A DNA stretch of 64,000 nucleotides, taken from assembly GCA_029068165.1 (NCBI GenBank), contig JAIEDA010000032.1, forward strand, positions 1 through 64,000. Direction: 5' to 3'. The stretch is from Clostridia bacterium. Its GTDB lineage: Bacteria > Bacillota > Clostridia > Christensenellales > UBA3700. The position numbers and the translations under genes are program-made. The notes beneath the pieces were generated by a model, which saw only the letters and a list, made by a program, of their open reading frames with translations, ran no database searches and was not told the origin of the DNA. Numbering within the stretch: the first letter of the stretch is position 1; every line of letters begins with the position of its first letter. Positions 10,284 through 18,580 of the stretch are shown piece by piece.

Positions 10284-11177
10284 ATGAAAGCAGGATTCGT
10301 ATCTTTAATAGGAAAGCCCAACGCGGGCAAGTCTACGCTTACCAACACGATAGTGGGCGAAAAAGTGTCTATCGTCAGTTGGAAACCTCAAACCACTAGA
10401 AATAAGATTTTGGGAATTGCCAACGGAGAAGATTATCAACTTGTGATAGTAGATACCCCCGGCGTGCATAACGCGAAGAACGCTCTTTCCAAATATATGA
10501 TGAAGAGCGTTGAAAAGGGACAGGAAGGCGTTGAAGTGGTAGTATACGTTATGGCGGCGGACAAGCGTATTGACGATAAGGATATTGAGTATATCACTAA
10601 ATTCGCCAAGGGAAAGCTGCCGCTGATTGTTGCGCTAAATAAGTGCGACGACGTAGATCCTACCGTTATTCCCGAAAAGATAACTCAGCTTAAAGATATT
10701 GACGGGGTTGACAGCATTATTCCGATAAGCGCGTTGACGGGCAAGAACGTAGATATGCTTATCTCAAGACTTCTCGAACTTATGCCCGAGGGCGAAAGAT
10801 TTTTCGACGAAGACTCATATACCGACAAATCAATGAGGTTTATGGTCAGCGAAATAGTCAGGGAAAAAGCGCTTCGCAACTTGGACGCCGAGATACCTTA
10901 CGGAATAGGCGTGAGTGTAAACAAATTCGAGTACAAAGAAAACGGAGTAGTCAATATAGACGCCGACGTCGTTTGCGAAAAGCAGTCGCATAAAGCTATG
11001 GTTATAGGCAAAGGCGGAGCAATGATTAAGAAAATATCCACTCAGGCTCGGCAGGATATTGAAGAACTCGTCGACGGCAAAGTCTTTTTGACTCTTTACG
11101 TAAGAGTTAAGGAAGATTGGCGAGAGAGCGACTTTCTTTTAAATCAGTTGGGATACGATATTAAAGACCTTAGGTAA
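10284..11177 (+). CDS. era: GTPase Era
   Basis: A 297-residue Era GTPase, which binds the 3' end of 16S rRNA and acts in 30S subunit assembly. G motifs are complete: GKPNAGKST (G1), a switch I with QTTR, DTPGV (G3), NKCD (G4) and ISALTG (G5). The C-terminal KH RNA-binding domain carries VIGKGGAMIKKI. Length is typical. A 144-bp gap with no clear terminator separates it from ybeY, and the yqzL-like miniprotein and recO follow, the usual Firmicute order. Confidence 0.96.
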   Translation: MKAGFVSLIGKPNAGKSTLTNTIVGEKVSIVSWKPQTTRNKILGIANGEDYQLVIVDTPGVHNAKNALSKYMMKSVEKGQEGVEVVVYVMAADKRIDDKDIEYITKFAKGKLPLIVALNKCDDVDPTVIPEKITQLKDIDGVDSIIPISALTGKNVDMLISRLLELMPEGERFFDEDSYTDKSMRFMVSEIVREKALRNLDAEIPYGIGVSVNKFEYKENGVVNIDADVVCEKQSHKAMVIGKGGAMIKKISTQARQDIEELVDGKVFLTLYVRVKEDWRESDFLLNQLGYDIKDLR

Positions 11178-11239
11178 ATTTTTTAGCAATAGTTCAATGT
11201 CGTTTGCTTACATATTATTATAAATCTAACGAGGTATAT

Positions 11240-11347
11240 ATGGATTGCAAGGAAACGCTTTGGGAACTTTTCAACAAGACGGGCAACATTCAGTACTATA
11301 TTATGTGGCGGGCGCTAGACGATGAGGATAGACCTCGCAAAAGGTAA
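11240..11347 (+). CDS. yqzL: YqzL-like miniprotein
   Basis: A 35-residue reading frame between era and recO starts at ATG 11240 behind CGAGGT (11230-11235). It contains ETLWELFNKTGNIQYYIMW, which fits the W-x-LF-x-x-TGNI-x-x-Y pattern of the YqzL family, tiny proteins of unknown function found in this exact position in many Firmicutes. It ends 3 nt before recO, so the two are probably coupled. Confidence 0.75.
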   Translation: MDCKETLWELFNKTGNIQYYIMWRALDDEDRPRKR

Positions 11348-11350
11348 CAA

Positions 11351-11878
11351 ATGGAGATTTTGGAACAAGAGGGTATTTGCTTAAGAGCGGTGGATTACGG
11401 CGAAAACGACAAGATAATTACGCTGTATCTTGCCAATTTAGGCAAAGTAGGCGTTACGGCTAGAGGCTGTAAAAGCGCGAAGTCTAAACTTAAATACGCC
11501 GTCAGTCCGCTATGCTTTGGCAAATATTATCTTGCTAAAAAGAATAACTTCGTTCTTACGGGCTGCGATTGTATCGACAGTTTTTTTGCGCTTACGCAAG
11601 ACCCTACGAAATACTATTGCGCTTGCGCGCTTTTGGAAATCGTCGACAAAATGAGTATGGAAGAGGATTATAATCACAAACTTTTCATTGAAACGCTCGC
11701 TACGCTCAACGATATCTGTTATAAGGCGGAATACCCCAAAGTTTGTCTTTTCGAACACCTAAAAGAAATAACTTTGGCGCTCGGTTACGAGGTCAAAGCC
11801 ATAACGTTTAAAGACTATTACAATTATTTTTTACATACGCACGGGATAAAGATAAATTCGCTTAGCTTTTTGTATTGA
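11351..11878 (+). CDS. recO: DNA repair protein RecO, short form
   Basis: A 175-residue RecO, which binds single-stranded DNA and with RecR helps load RecA in recombinational repair. The N-terminal OB fold is clear (residues 1-80, with the pattern Y-x-E-x-D-K-I, LGKV and ARG). The helical part follows (residues 85-150). Family members usually have 230-260 residues and in Firmicutes often a Cys4 zinc site; here the C-terminal part is much reduced and no zinc motif is seen. Translation of the sequence after the stop gives no missing piece, so a simple frameshift is not evident. It is the last gene of the era block. Confidence 0.85.
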   Translation: MEILEQEGICLRAVDYGENDKIITLYLANLGKVGVTARGCKSAKSKLKYAVSPLCFGKYYLAKKNNFVLTGCDCIDSFFALTQDPTKYYCACALLEIVDKMSMEEDYNHKLFIETLATLNDICYKAEYPKVCLFEHLKEITLALGYEVKAITFKDYYNYFLHTHGIKINSLSFLY

Positions 11879-11950
11879 ATGACGGTAGGATTGTGCCAAA
11901 GTAAGAAGGATTTTTTATTGAGAGAGGAGCGAGAGCTTCTCTTTCGTCTT

Positions 11951-12052
11951 GTTGAGCGAAACAAAGTGAAGTCGAAACATCTCATCAATTTTTTTCAAAA
12001 TGTTGAGATTCTTTGACTGCACTCGCTTTGCTCGTTTCGCGCAGAATGACGG
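11951..12052. repeat. Intergenic inverted repeat of the GAATGAC type
   Basis: Two facing copies of a dispersed motif: one arm reads TTGAGCGAA...GTGAAGTCGAAACATCTCA (11952-11984), the other TGAGATTCTTTGACT...CAGAATGAC (12004-12050). Together they form a large imperfect hairpin. Related partial copies occur at 14277-14314, near 17210-17241 and near 45399-45423, always outside genes. Confidence 0.6.
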
Positions 12053-12101
12053 TTATTATTTTGCGAGTGTCAGGGACAAATCTTTGTAAAATAAGCCCCC
12101 A

Positions 12102-12136
12102 TTGACATATAGTTAAAAATAATGTTAAAATGTCAA
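12102..12136 (+). promoter_or_regulatory. Promoter of the LRR protein gene, flanked by an inverted repeat
   Basis: TTGACA (12102-12107), an 18-bp spacer and TAAAAT (12126-12131) form a good vegetative promoter. The perfect inverted repeat TTGACAT (12102-12108) and ATGTCAA (12130-12136) brackets it, which would suit binding by a dimeric regulator, though this is inference. Confidence 0.6.
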
Positions 12137-12185
12137 TAAGAGGAGAACGCTTTAGTCGTTTGTGAAAATTTGCGAGGTGGCGCTT

Positions 12186-14279
12186 ATGATTTGCAAGAAG
12201 TGTGGCAGTGAATTTGACGGCAACGTCTGTCCCAATTGCGAGAGTTACTGCGATACAAAGACGGGTAACTTCAAAGCAAAAGAAGTGATAGACAAGAAGT
12301 ACGTCGCTCTGATTGTTATCGTCATATTGGCAATACTTGTGGCGGTTTGCATTCCCATGGTCGTCACTATCTTAAATAATGATTTTCGCGCTGACGCTGA
12401 AAGGGTAGATAAAATCAATATAGGTGACACTCAAGAGCAAGTCGTCAAAATTCTCGGCGAGCCTTACGCAAAGGACGAATACCAATACGAATACTATAGA
12501 AATATCTATACCGAGCAGACGAGCGAGGGCGAGCAAATTAACTACCTTGCGGGCAGTAAATATATCCGCGTGGAGTTTGACGGGGACGGAAAAGTATCTG
12601 CGGTACTTTTAGACGCAAATAAGAGTGATATCAGCGAAAACGGTAAAGACGTATCAAGCTACAAACTTGTAACCGATAGCGTAACGAGATTTGTTCCTAC
12701 GGACGTCGTGTACTCAGTGAAATTTATTGACGGAAGTTTCTATAAGGGCATAGCGGTCAAGGATTTTATTGCGACATACTCCGACAAGACCAACGTCAGC
12801 TGGGTCGACAAGTGGAAGAATAACTATCAAAAATTAATCAAGGTAAAGGAAAACCCCGACATTGTTGATACCGAGATTGGCGGAGATAATATTTGGTGCG
12901 CTGTTGACAAAAACGACGTTATGACTGTGTACGGCAACGGCTTGATGAATAGAGAACTGTACAAGTTGTACAACAGATACGGATACGTAAAACAAATTGT
13001 CATCACCGAGGGTGTGACGGGTATTAGCGAAAGTGCGTTCAGTGGTTTTTCCGCGCTCAAGAGCGTATCCCTGCCGTCGACTTTGACGAGTATAGGCGAC
13101 CGTGCTTTTGCAAATTGCGTCGCGCTGGAAAGCGTAACTATATCCGACAATATTGTGAAAGTAGGCGACCATGCTTTTGCAAATTGCACCGCGCTGGAAA
13201 GTGTGACTATATCCGACAATATTATGAAAGTGGGCGAGTACGCATTTTTTGGCTGTGATAATTTGACGATATTCTGCAAAGAGGAAAGTCAGCCTGACGG
13301 TTGGGCGAAAGAGTGGAACAACAGTAAACGTCCCGTAGTCTGGGACTGCGCTCAAAGCGGTAAGACGGAAGACGGTATAAAGTGGGGTCTTAACAACGAC
13401 GGACAAATGATTGTCGCGGGCTATAGCGGGATATCCTCCGTACTTGAAATTCCGTCGACGATAGAGGGCTATGCCGTGGACGGTATATGCGAAGGCGCGT
13501 TCCGCGAAAACCAAACTATCAAAACTGTCAGGATAGCCAGCGGTATTAAGAGTATCGGCGACAGCGTTTTTGAACAGTGCAGAAGTATGATGAGCGTGAC
13601 GATACCGCTAAGCGTGAAGAGCGTAGGCGAACATCTTTTCTTAAGTTGCAACGCAAATTTGACAATCTATTGCGAATATGCTACCGCCCTAAGGGCATGG
13701 TGGTCGGTATTGAGTTGGAATGACTACAAAGTCGTCTGGGGGTACAACAACGTCACTTCTGATGCAAACTTCGATTACGTTGTGCGCGACGGCAAAGCGT
13801 ACCTGACGAAGTACAAGGGCGAGGAAACAAGCGTGATAATACCGCAGACTATAGGCGGAGTAGAGGTCGTGTCGATAGGCGAGGTATTCTATAATAACGA
13901 AACATTGACGGACGTGACTATCGCAGGCGTTGTGAGATTGGATAAGTATGCTTTTATGGGCTGTTCGGCTTTAAGAAGCGTTACGTTTGCCGACGACAGG
14001 TTGACGAGTATTGGGGATTACGCTTTCGATTATTGCAAGAATTTGACGGACATAATCATACCCGCAAGCGTGACGGAAATCGGTCAGTATGCTTTCTTTG
14101 ATTGCATATCGCTTCAGGAAGTAGCTTTCGCTAATACCGACGGTTGGTATGTGACCGGCTATAAAGATGATACGGACGGCGTGGATATGGACGTCACCGA
14201 CGTTTCGCGAAACGCTACCAGACTGTCGTCAGACTATTATTATCGATTCTATTGGAAACGCAATATTTTAATTGGATGA
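12186..14279 (+). CDS. Membrane-anchored leucine-rich-repeat (BspA-type) protein
   Basis: 697 residues. The N-terminus is a small zinc ribbon (CKKCG...CPNC), followed by a transmembrane helix at about residues 40-62. A BamE/SmpA-like segment comes next (INIGDTQEQVVKILGEP), then two arrays of BspA-like LRR_5 repeats with the pattern ...VTIPxSVxxIGxxAFxxC. Such repeats usually mediate surface or host-protein contacts; the cytosolic-style zinc ribbon suggests an inward-facing N-terminus and outward-facing repeats. ATG 12186 is chosen because GAGGTGG lies 5 nt upstream; a GTG at 12162 is badly spaced from its nearest AGGAG. It has its own promoter and stands alone. Confidence 0.82.
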   Translation: MICKKCGSEFDGNVCPNCESYCDTKTGNFKAKEVIDKKYVALIVIVILAILVAVCIPMVVTILNNDFRADAERVDKINIGDTQEQVVKILGEPYAKDEYQYEYYRNIYTEQTSEGEQINYLAGSKYIRVEFDGDGKVSAVLLDANKSDISENGKDVSSYKLVTDSVTRFVPTDVVYSVKFIDGSFYKGIAVKDFIATYSDKTNVSWVDKWKNNYQKLIKVKENPDIVDTEIGGDNIWCAVDKNDVMTVYGNGLMNRELYKLYNRYGYVKQIVITEGVTGISESAFSGFSALKSVSLPSTLTSIGDRAFANCVALESVTISDNIVKVGDHAFANCTALESVTISDNIMKVGEYAFFGCDNLTIFCKEESQPDGWAKEWNNSKRPVVWDCAQSGKTEDGIKWGLNNDGQMIVAGYSGISSVLEIPSTIEGYAVDGICEGAFRENQTIKTVRIASGIKSIGDSVFEQCRSMMSVTIPLSVKSVGEHLFLSCNANLTIYCEYATALRAWWSVLSWNDYKVVWGYNNVTSDANFDYVVRDGKAYLTKYKGEETSVIIPQTIGGVEVVSIGEVFYNNETLTDVTIAGVVRLDKYAFMGCSALRSVTFADDRLTSIGDYAFDYCKNLTDIIIPASVTEIGQYAFFDCISLQEVAFANTDGWYVTGYKDDTDGVDMDVTDVSRNATRLSSDYYYRFYWKRNILIG

Positions 14280-14314
14280 GATTCTTCGACTACGTTGCAC
14301 TTCGCTCAGAATGA
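14277..14314. repeat. Copy of the dispersed GAATGAC intergenic repeat
   Basis: Starts on the stop codon of the LRR gene and reads TGAGATTCTTCGACT...CTTCGCTCAGAATGAC. It is the cleanest single-arm copy of the motif also found at 12004-12050. Confidence 0.6.
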
Positions 14315-14392
14315 CGACTTGTTAAAATCCTGCCAAGTTGCTCCCAATCGCGATAATCTTTTAATATTCTTTACATTAGTCATTATAAATAC

Positions 14393-14421
14393 TTGTAATT
14401 TAAATTTATTTATTGTAAAAT
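14393..14421 (+). promoter_or_regulatory. Probable ppdK promoter
   Basis: TTGTAA (14393-14398), a 17-bp spacer and TAAAAT (14416-14421), followed by a 48-nt leader with a strong AAAGGAGG ribosome binding site before ATG 14470. Confidence 0.5.
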
Positions 14422-14469
14422 ATTCTCAATAGAAAATTTAACAGTGGTTTTGCTTAAAGGAGGAATTAT

Positions 14470-17133
14470 ATGGCAAAGTATGTATATCTTTTCAAAGAAG
14501 CCGACGGCGACAGGAAAGATTTGTTCGGCGGTAAGGGCGCTAACCTAGCAAAAATGACGTCTTGGGGTATGCCCGTTCCGCAAGGTTTTACGATTACCAC
14601 GGAAGCTTGTACTAAGTACTATGAGGACGGCGAGAAGATTGCCGACGGTATCGTTGAAGAAATTTTTGAAGCTTTGGCTAAAGTAGAGGCCGACGCGGGA
14701 AAGAAATTCGGCGACGAAAAGAATCCTTTCCTCGTTTCCGTACGTTCGGGCGCAAGAGCTTCGATGCCGGGTATGATGGACACTATCCTCAACCTTGGTC
14801 TTAACGACGTTTCCGTCAAGGGACTTGCCGCTAAGACTAGCAATCCGAGATTTGCTTACGATTGCTACCGTAGATTTATACAAATGTTTTCCGACGTCGT
14901 TATGGGTACGCCTAAGTCGGAGTTTGAAAAAATTATAGATAAGGTTAAGGCTGAAAAGGGTATCGTATCGGATACCGAGTTGACAGCCGAGGACTTGCAA
15001 AATCTTATCGCGCTCTTCAAAGAAGTTTATAGGAAGCACCAAAATTCCGAATTTCCGCAAGATCCTAAAGTTCAGCTTATCGAAGCGGTCAAAGCCGTAT
15101 TTAGAAGCTGGGACAACCCTAGAGCAGTCGTATATCGTCGTATGAACGATATTCCTGGAAGCTGGGGTACTGCAGTAAACGTACAGTCGATGGTATTCGG
15201 TAATATGGGCGATACTTCCGGTACGGGCGTTGCGTTTACGAGAGATCCGTCGACGGGCGAAAAGAAACTCTACGGCGAGTATCTTATGAACGCTCAAGGC
15301 GAGGACGTAGTTGCGGGTATTCGTACTCCTATGACTATAGACCACTTGGCTCAAACCAACAAAGCCGTTTACGATCAATTCGTCGAAATAGCGGGAAGAT
15401 TGGAAAAGGCTAACAAAGATATGCAAGATATGGAGTTTACTATTGAAGAAGGTAGACTTTATATGTTGCAAACGAGAAACGGCAAGCGTACCGCTCGCGC
15501 GGCTATAAAGATTGCTTGCGACCTCGTTGACGAAGGTATGATCACCGAGCAAGAGGCTTTGCTTAAGATCGAGCCGAAACAGCTTGACTCTTTGTTGCAC
15601 CCGCAATTCGTTGCGAAAGCTTTGAAACAAGTTAAGCCTATCGCTAAGGGCTTGCCGGCATCTCCGGGCGCAGCTTGCGGTAAAATCAGCTTTTCCGCCG
15701 AAGAAGCGGTAGAGCGCGCCGACAAGGGCGAGAAAGTCGTACTCGTAAGATTGGAAACTTCTCCTGAAGATATCGAGGGTATGTATAGAGCGGAAGGCGT
15801 CTTGACCGTAAGAGGCGGAATGACTTCTCACGCGGCGGTAGTCGCTAGAGGTATGGGCGCTTGCTGCGTTGCAGGTTGTACCGAAATTAAAATCGACGAA
15901 GAAAAGAGAGTTATCTTTATCGGCGGAAAGAAATATACCGAAAACGATTATCTTTCTCTCGACGGCTCGACGGGTAACGTATACGGAGAGCAAATTCCTA
16001 CCGAACAAGCTAGCGTAAGCGGCGACTTCGCAAAAATTATGGAATGGGCGGACAAGTACCGCGCGTTGAAAGTAAGAACCAACGCCGATACGCCTAACGA
16101 CGCGGCTACCGCAGTTAAATTCGGCGCCGAGGGTATCGGTCTTTGCCGTACCGAGCATATGTTCTTTGCCGAGGATAGAATACCTGCCGTTAGAGAAATG
16201 ATAGTATCTAAGACTGTAGAAGAGAGAAAAGTTGCGCTTGCAAAACTTCTTCCTATGCAAAGAGAGGACTTCACCGGTCTTTATATGGCAATGGAGGGTA
16301 GACCCGTTACTATCCGTTTCTTGGATCCGCCGCTTCACGAATTCGTACCTCATAAGGACGACGAAATTAAAGAACTTGCTAAGACTATGGGCTTGAAGTT
16401 TGCCGAACTTAAAGAAACCGTCGAAGGCTTGCACGAGTTCAATCCGATGATGGGTCATAGAGGTTGTCGTTTGGCAGTAACGTATCCCGAAATCGCCGAA
16501 ATGCAAACTCAAGCGGTCATCGAGGCGGCTCTTGCGGTAAGAAAGAAGGGTATTGAAGTTAAACCTGAAATTATGATTCCGCTAGTCGGCGAAGTAAAGG
16601 AACTTAAGTACGTTAAGGACGTAGTAGTTGCAACCGCGGAGAGAATACTCAAAGAAAACAACGCAACTATGGAATACCACATCGGTACTATGATAGAAAT
16701 TCCGAGAGCGGCTTTGACTGCGGAAGAAATCGCAAAAGAGGCGGAGTTCTTCTCATTTGGTACCAACGACTTGACCCAAATGACCTTCGGCTTCTCGCGT
16801 GACGATTCGGGTAAGTTCTTGGACGAGTACTATTCAAAGAAGATATTTGAGTCCGATCCGTTTGCAAGACTTGACCAAATCGGCGTAGGTAAGCTTATGA
16901 AAATCGCCATTGCCGGCGGTAAGTCCACAAGACCCGACATCAAACTCGGTATTTGCGGCGAACACGGCGGCGACCCGTCTACGATTGAATTTTGTCACAA
17001 TATCGGCTTAACTTACGTTTCTTGCTCGCCGTTTAGAGTTCCGGTAGCAAGACTCGCGGCTGCTCAAGCTAATATTCTCAATCCGAGAATTAAGCCGCAA
17101 CCTGCCGAAACAAGATATTTGATTGAAAACTAA
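14470..17133 (+). CDS. ppdK: Pyruvate, phosphate dikinase
   Basis: An 887-residue cytosolic enzyme that interconverts pyruvate, ATP and phosphate with phosphoenolpyruvate, AMP and pyrophosphate; in anaerobes it serves PEP formation or pyrophosphate-linked glycolysis. All three domains are present: the N-terminal ATP-grasp domain (GGKGANLAKM; RSGARASMPGMMDTILNLG), the swivelling phosphohistidine domain with GGMTSHAAVVARGMG near residue 455, and the C-terminal TIM barrel ending in GICGEHGGDPSTIEF. The length is the family norm. A strong AAAGGAGG site precedes the ATG. The gene is a single unit closed by a terminator shared with convergent dinB. Confidence 0.98.
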   Translation: MAKYVYLFKEADGDRKDLFGGKGANLAKMTSWGMPVPQGFTITTEACTKYYEDGEKIADGIVEEIFEALAKVEADAGKKFGDEKNPFLVSVRSGARASMPGMMDTILNLGLNDVSVKGLAAKTSNPRFAYDCYRRFIQMFSDVVMGTPKSEFEKIIDKVKAEKGIVSDTELTAEDLQNLIALFKEVYRKHQNSEFPQDPKVQLIEAVKAVFRSWDNPRAVVYRRMNDIPGSWGTAVNVQSMVFGNMGDTSGTGVAFTRDPSTGEKKLYGEYLMNAQGEDVVAGIRTPMTIDHLAQTNKAVYDQFVEIAGRLEKANKDMQDMEFTIEEGRLYMLQTRNGKRTARAAIKIACDLVDEGMITEQEALLKIEPKQLDSLLHPQFVAKALKQVKPIAKGLPASPGAACGKISFSAEEAVERADKGEKVVLVRLETSPEDIEGMYRAEGVLTVRGGMTSHAAVVARGMGACCVAGCTEIKIDEEKRVIFIGGKKYTENDYLSLDGSTGNVYGEQIPTEQASVSGDFAKIMEWADKYRALKVRTNADTPNDAATAVKFGAEGIGLCRTEHMFFAEDRIPAVREMIVSKTVEERKVALAKLLPMQREDFTGLYMAMEGRPVTIRFLDPPLHEFVPHKDDEIKELAKTMGLKFAELKETVEGLHEFNPMMGHRGCRLAVTYPEIAEMQTQAVIEAALAVRKKGIEVKPEIMIPLVGEVKELKYVKDVVVATAERILKENNATMEYHIGTMIEIPRAALTAEEIAKEAEFFSFGTNDLTQMTFGFSRDDSGKFLDEYYSKKIFESDPFARLDQIGVGKLMKIAIAGGKSTRPDIKLGICGEHGGDPSTIEFCHNIGLTYVSCSPFRVPVARLAAAQANILNPRIKPQPAETRYLIEN

Positions 17134-17161
17134 TAACGAAATCAAATCAAGTGTTTTAAAT

Positions 17162-17202
17162 AAAAACGAGCGGAACGCAAATGCGTTCCGCCGTATTTTT
17201 TA
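17162..17202. terminator. Bidirectional terminator between ppdK and dinB
   Basis: Stem CGGAACGC / GCGTTCCG (17171-17178 and 17183-17190) with loop AAAT, flanked by an A-run on the left and T-run on the right, so it can end transcription from both sides. It shares the GGAACGC-N4-GCGTTCC core. Confidence 0.8.
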
Positions 17203-17268
17203 AACGGTTGGGAGATTTTTAGACTAGGCTCAAAATGACGGAAATTATATTTCGTCGTTTAAAACGCT

Positions 17269-18495
17269 TTACTTCTTGAAAGGTTGAAAGTCGCTGTCGA
17301 CTAGTCCGTCGGTTATGAACGGATACTCCAAAAGAGAAGCGGACTTTAAGGCTTCGTAGCCGTATTTGTCGCGTATTTCGTCAAGCGATTTGTCCAAGCG
17401 GGCGAGTTTGTCGTTGCGCTCGACGTCCTCAAGCATAGACAGTTGAACGTTTTCGTCGTCGCTAGACAAATCGTACGCGCTTACGCTTAATAGACGAATG
17501 GGCAAATGCAATTTTAGCGTATCGTAGATTTTCATAGCGTAGTCGCAAAGCGTGTTTGCCGAATTGATTTTCATAGGAAGTTTTACTTGCTTGCCGATAA
17601 AGTTTAGGTCGTTAAAGCGGACGCCTAAATGCAGTCCGCCCGCAATGAATCCGTGGCGGCGAAGTCTAACGCCGACCATTTCGCACAGCGCCATAATAAC
17701 CGCTTTTGCTTCCGATCGAGAGGTCAAGTCTTTGGGTAGAGTAGTGGAGTTGCCTATACTTTTGGGAATATGCTTTTCATAGTAAAGTCGGACGGGTTCG
17801 TCGTTGATTCCGTTGGCGTTCTCGTACATCTTTTGTCCGTTTACGCCAAACTTGTCTACGAGTATCTTTGGATTTGTATTCGCTAAATCGCCAATAGTGT
17901 TTATACCTACGTTTTTCAGTTTTTGCGCAGTATGCCGACCTATCATAAGCAAATCGCCGATGTCCAAACTCCAAACTTTGTCTTTGTAGTTGTTCTCGTC
18001 AATGACAGTGGTAGCGTCGGGTTTTTTCATATCCGAACCGAGTTTTGCGAAAATCTTGTTGAACGATACGCCTACGGAGATAGTTATGCCTATCTCTTTT
18101 TTAATACGGCTTCTAAGTTCGTCGGCGATATGCTCGGCGCTAGGGAATAGCCGCATCGAACCGCTTACGTCCAACCAACATTCGTCTATGCCGAACGGCT
18201 CAACCCTGTCGGTGTACTCGCAGTAAATATCAAAAATCTTGTTGGAAAATTCTACGTATTTATCGTACTGCGGCGGAACGAGCACTAAATCGGGGCATTT
18301 GCGTTTAGCTTCCCAAATTACTTCGCCAGTTTTAATTCCGCAAGCTTTAGCCTTTTGATTTTTCGCCAAAATTATTCCGTGCCGCTTGTCGGGATTGCCC
18401 GAAACGGCTACGGCTTTGTCCTTAAGCGTAGGGTCGAGCATACATTCGACTGAAGCGTAGAAGTTGTTGGCGTCGCAGTGTAAAATTCTTCTCAT
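17269..18495 (-). CDS. dinB: Y-family DNA polymerase (Pol IV, DinB)
   Basis: 408 residues, a translesion polymerase of the DinB group. The first metal ligand sits in HCDANNFYASVE (residues 6-17) and the second acidic pair is D104-E105 in FGIDECWLDV. The finger motif near KNQKAKACGIKTGE, the helix-hairpin-helix thumb (MIGRHTAQKLKNVGI) and the little-finger domain follow. ATG 18495 is used because homology begins there; a further upstream start would lie inside the operator palindrome. No Shine-Dalgarno precedes this ATG and the -10 box ends 6 nt before it, so the message is probably leaderless. A LexA-like palindrome overlaps the promoter, fitting SOS control. Confidence 0.93.
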   Translation of the reverse strand: MRRILHCDANNFYASVECMLDPTLKDKAVAVSGNPDKRHGIILAKNQKAKACGIKTGEVIWEAKRKCPDLVLVPPQYDKYVEFSNKIFDIYCEYTDRVEPFGIDECWLDVSGSMRLFPSAEHIADELRSRIKKEIGITISVGVSFNKIFAKLGSDMKKPDATTVIDENNYKDKVWSLDIGDLLMIGRHTAQKLKNVGINTIGDLANTNPKILVDKFGVNGQKMYENANGINDEPVRLYYEKHIPKSIGNSTTLPKDLTSRSEAKAVIMALCEMVGVRLRRHGFIAGGLHLGVRFNDLNFIGKQVKLPMKINSANTLCDYAMKIYDTLKLHLPIRLLSVSAYDLSSDDENVQLSMLEDVERNDKLARLDKSLDEIRDKYGYEALKSASLLEYPFITDGLVDSDFQPFKK

Positions 18496-18501
18496 ACTAA
18501 T

Positions 18502-18531
18502 AGTATAGCACAGTATAATAAAACAATGCAA
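18502..18531 (-). promoter_or_regulatory. dinB promoter (leaderless)
   Basis: Read on the minus strand: TTGCAT (18531-18526), 18-bp spacer, TATACT (18507-18502), then 6 nt to ATG 18495. Transcription would start at or next to the A of ATG. A second TATACT lies at 18517-18512 but has no well-spaced -35 box. Confidence 0.6.
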
Positions 18532-18551
18532 ACATTTGTTTGCATTGTTTT
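18520..18551. promoter_or_regulatory. Candidate LexA (SOS) operator of dinB
   Basis: A perfect 14-bp inverted repeat around a 4-bp centre. Its core CAAACAAATGTTTG (minus strand) matches 12 of 14 positions of the Gram-positive LexA/DinR consensus CGAAC-RNRY-GTTYC. It overlaps the dinB -35 box, the right place for repression. The unusually long dyad could also be the site of another dimeric repressor. Confidence 0.6.
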
Positions 18552-18580
18552 GAAGAGTAATTTTACGTCTAAAAACGTTG

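Noticed and set aside
12162..12185. GTG start for the LRR protein gene
   Set aside because: Its nearest AGGAG is 16 nt away, while ATG 12186 has GAGGTGG 5 nt upstream and begins at the zinc ribbon.
14545..16512. 655-codon open frame antisense to ppdK, and other long antisense frames (for example 53014-54015 opposite asd, 30795-31940 opposite dnaK)
   Set aside because: They lie opposite strongly conserved genes, have no ribosome binding sites and give no recognisable protein; they follow from the codon usage of the sense genes.
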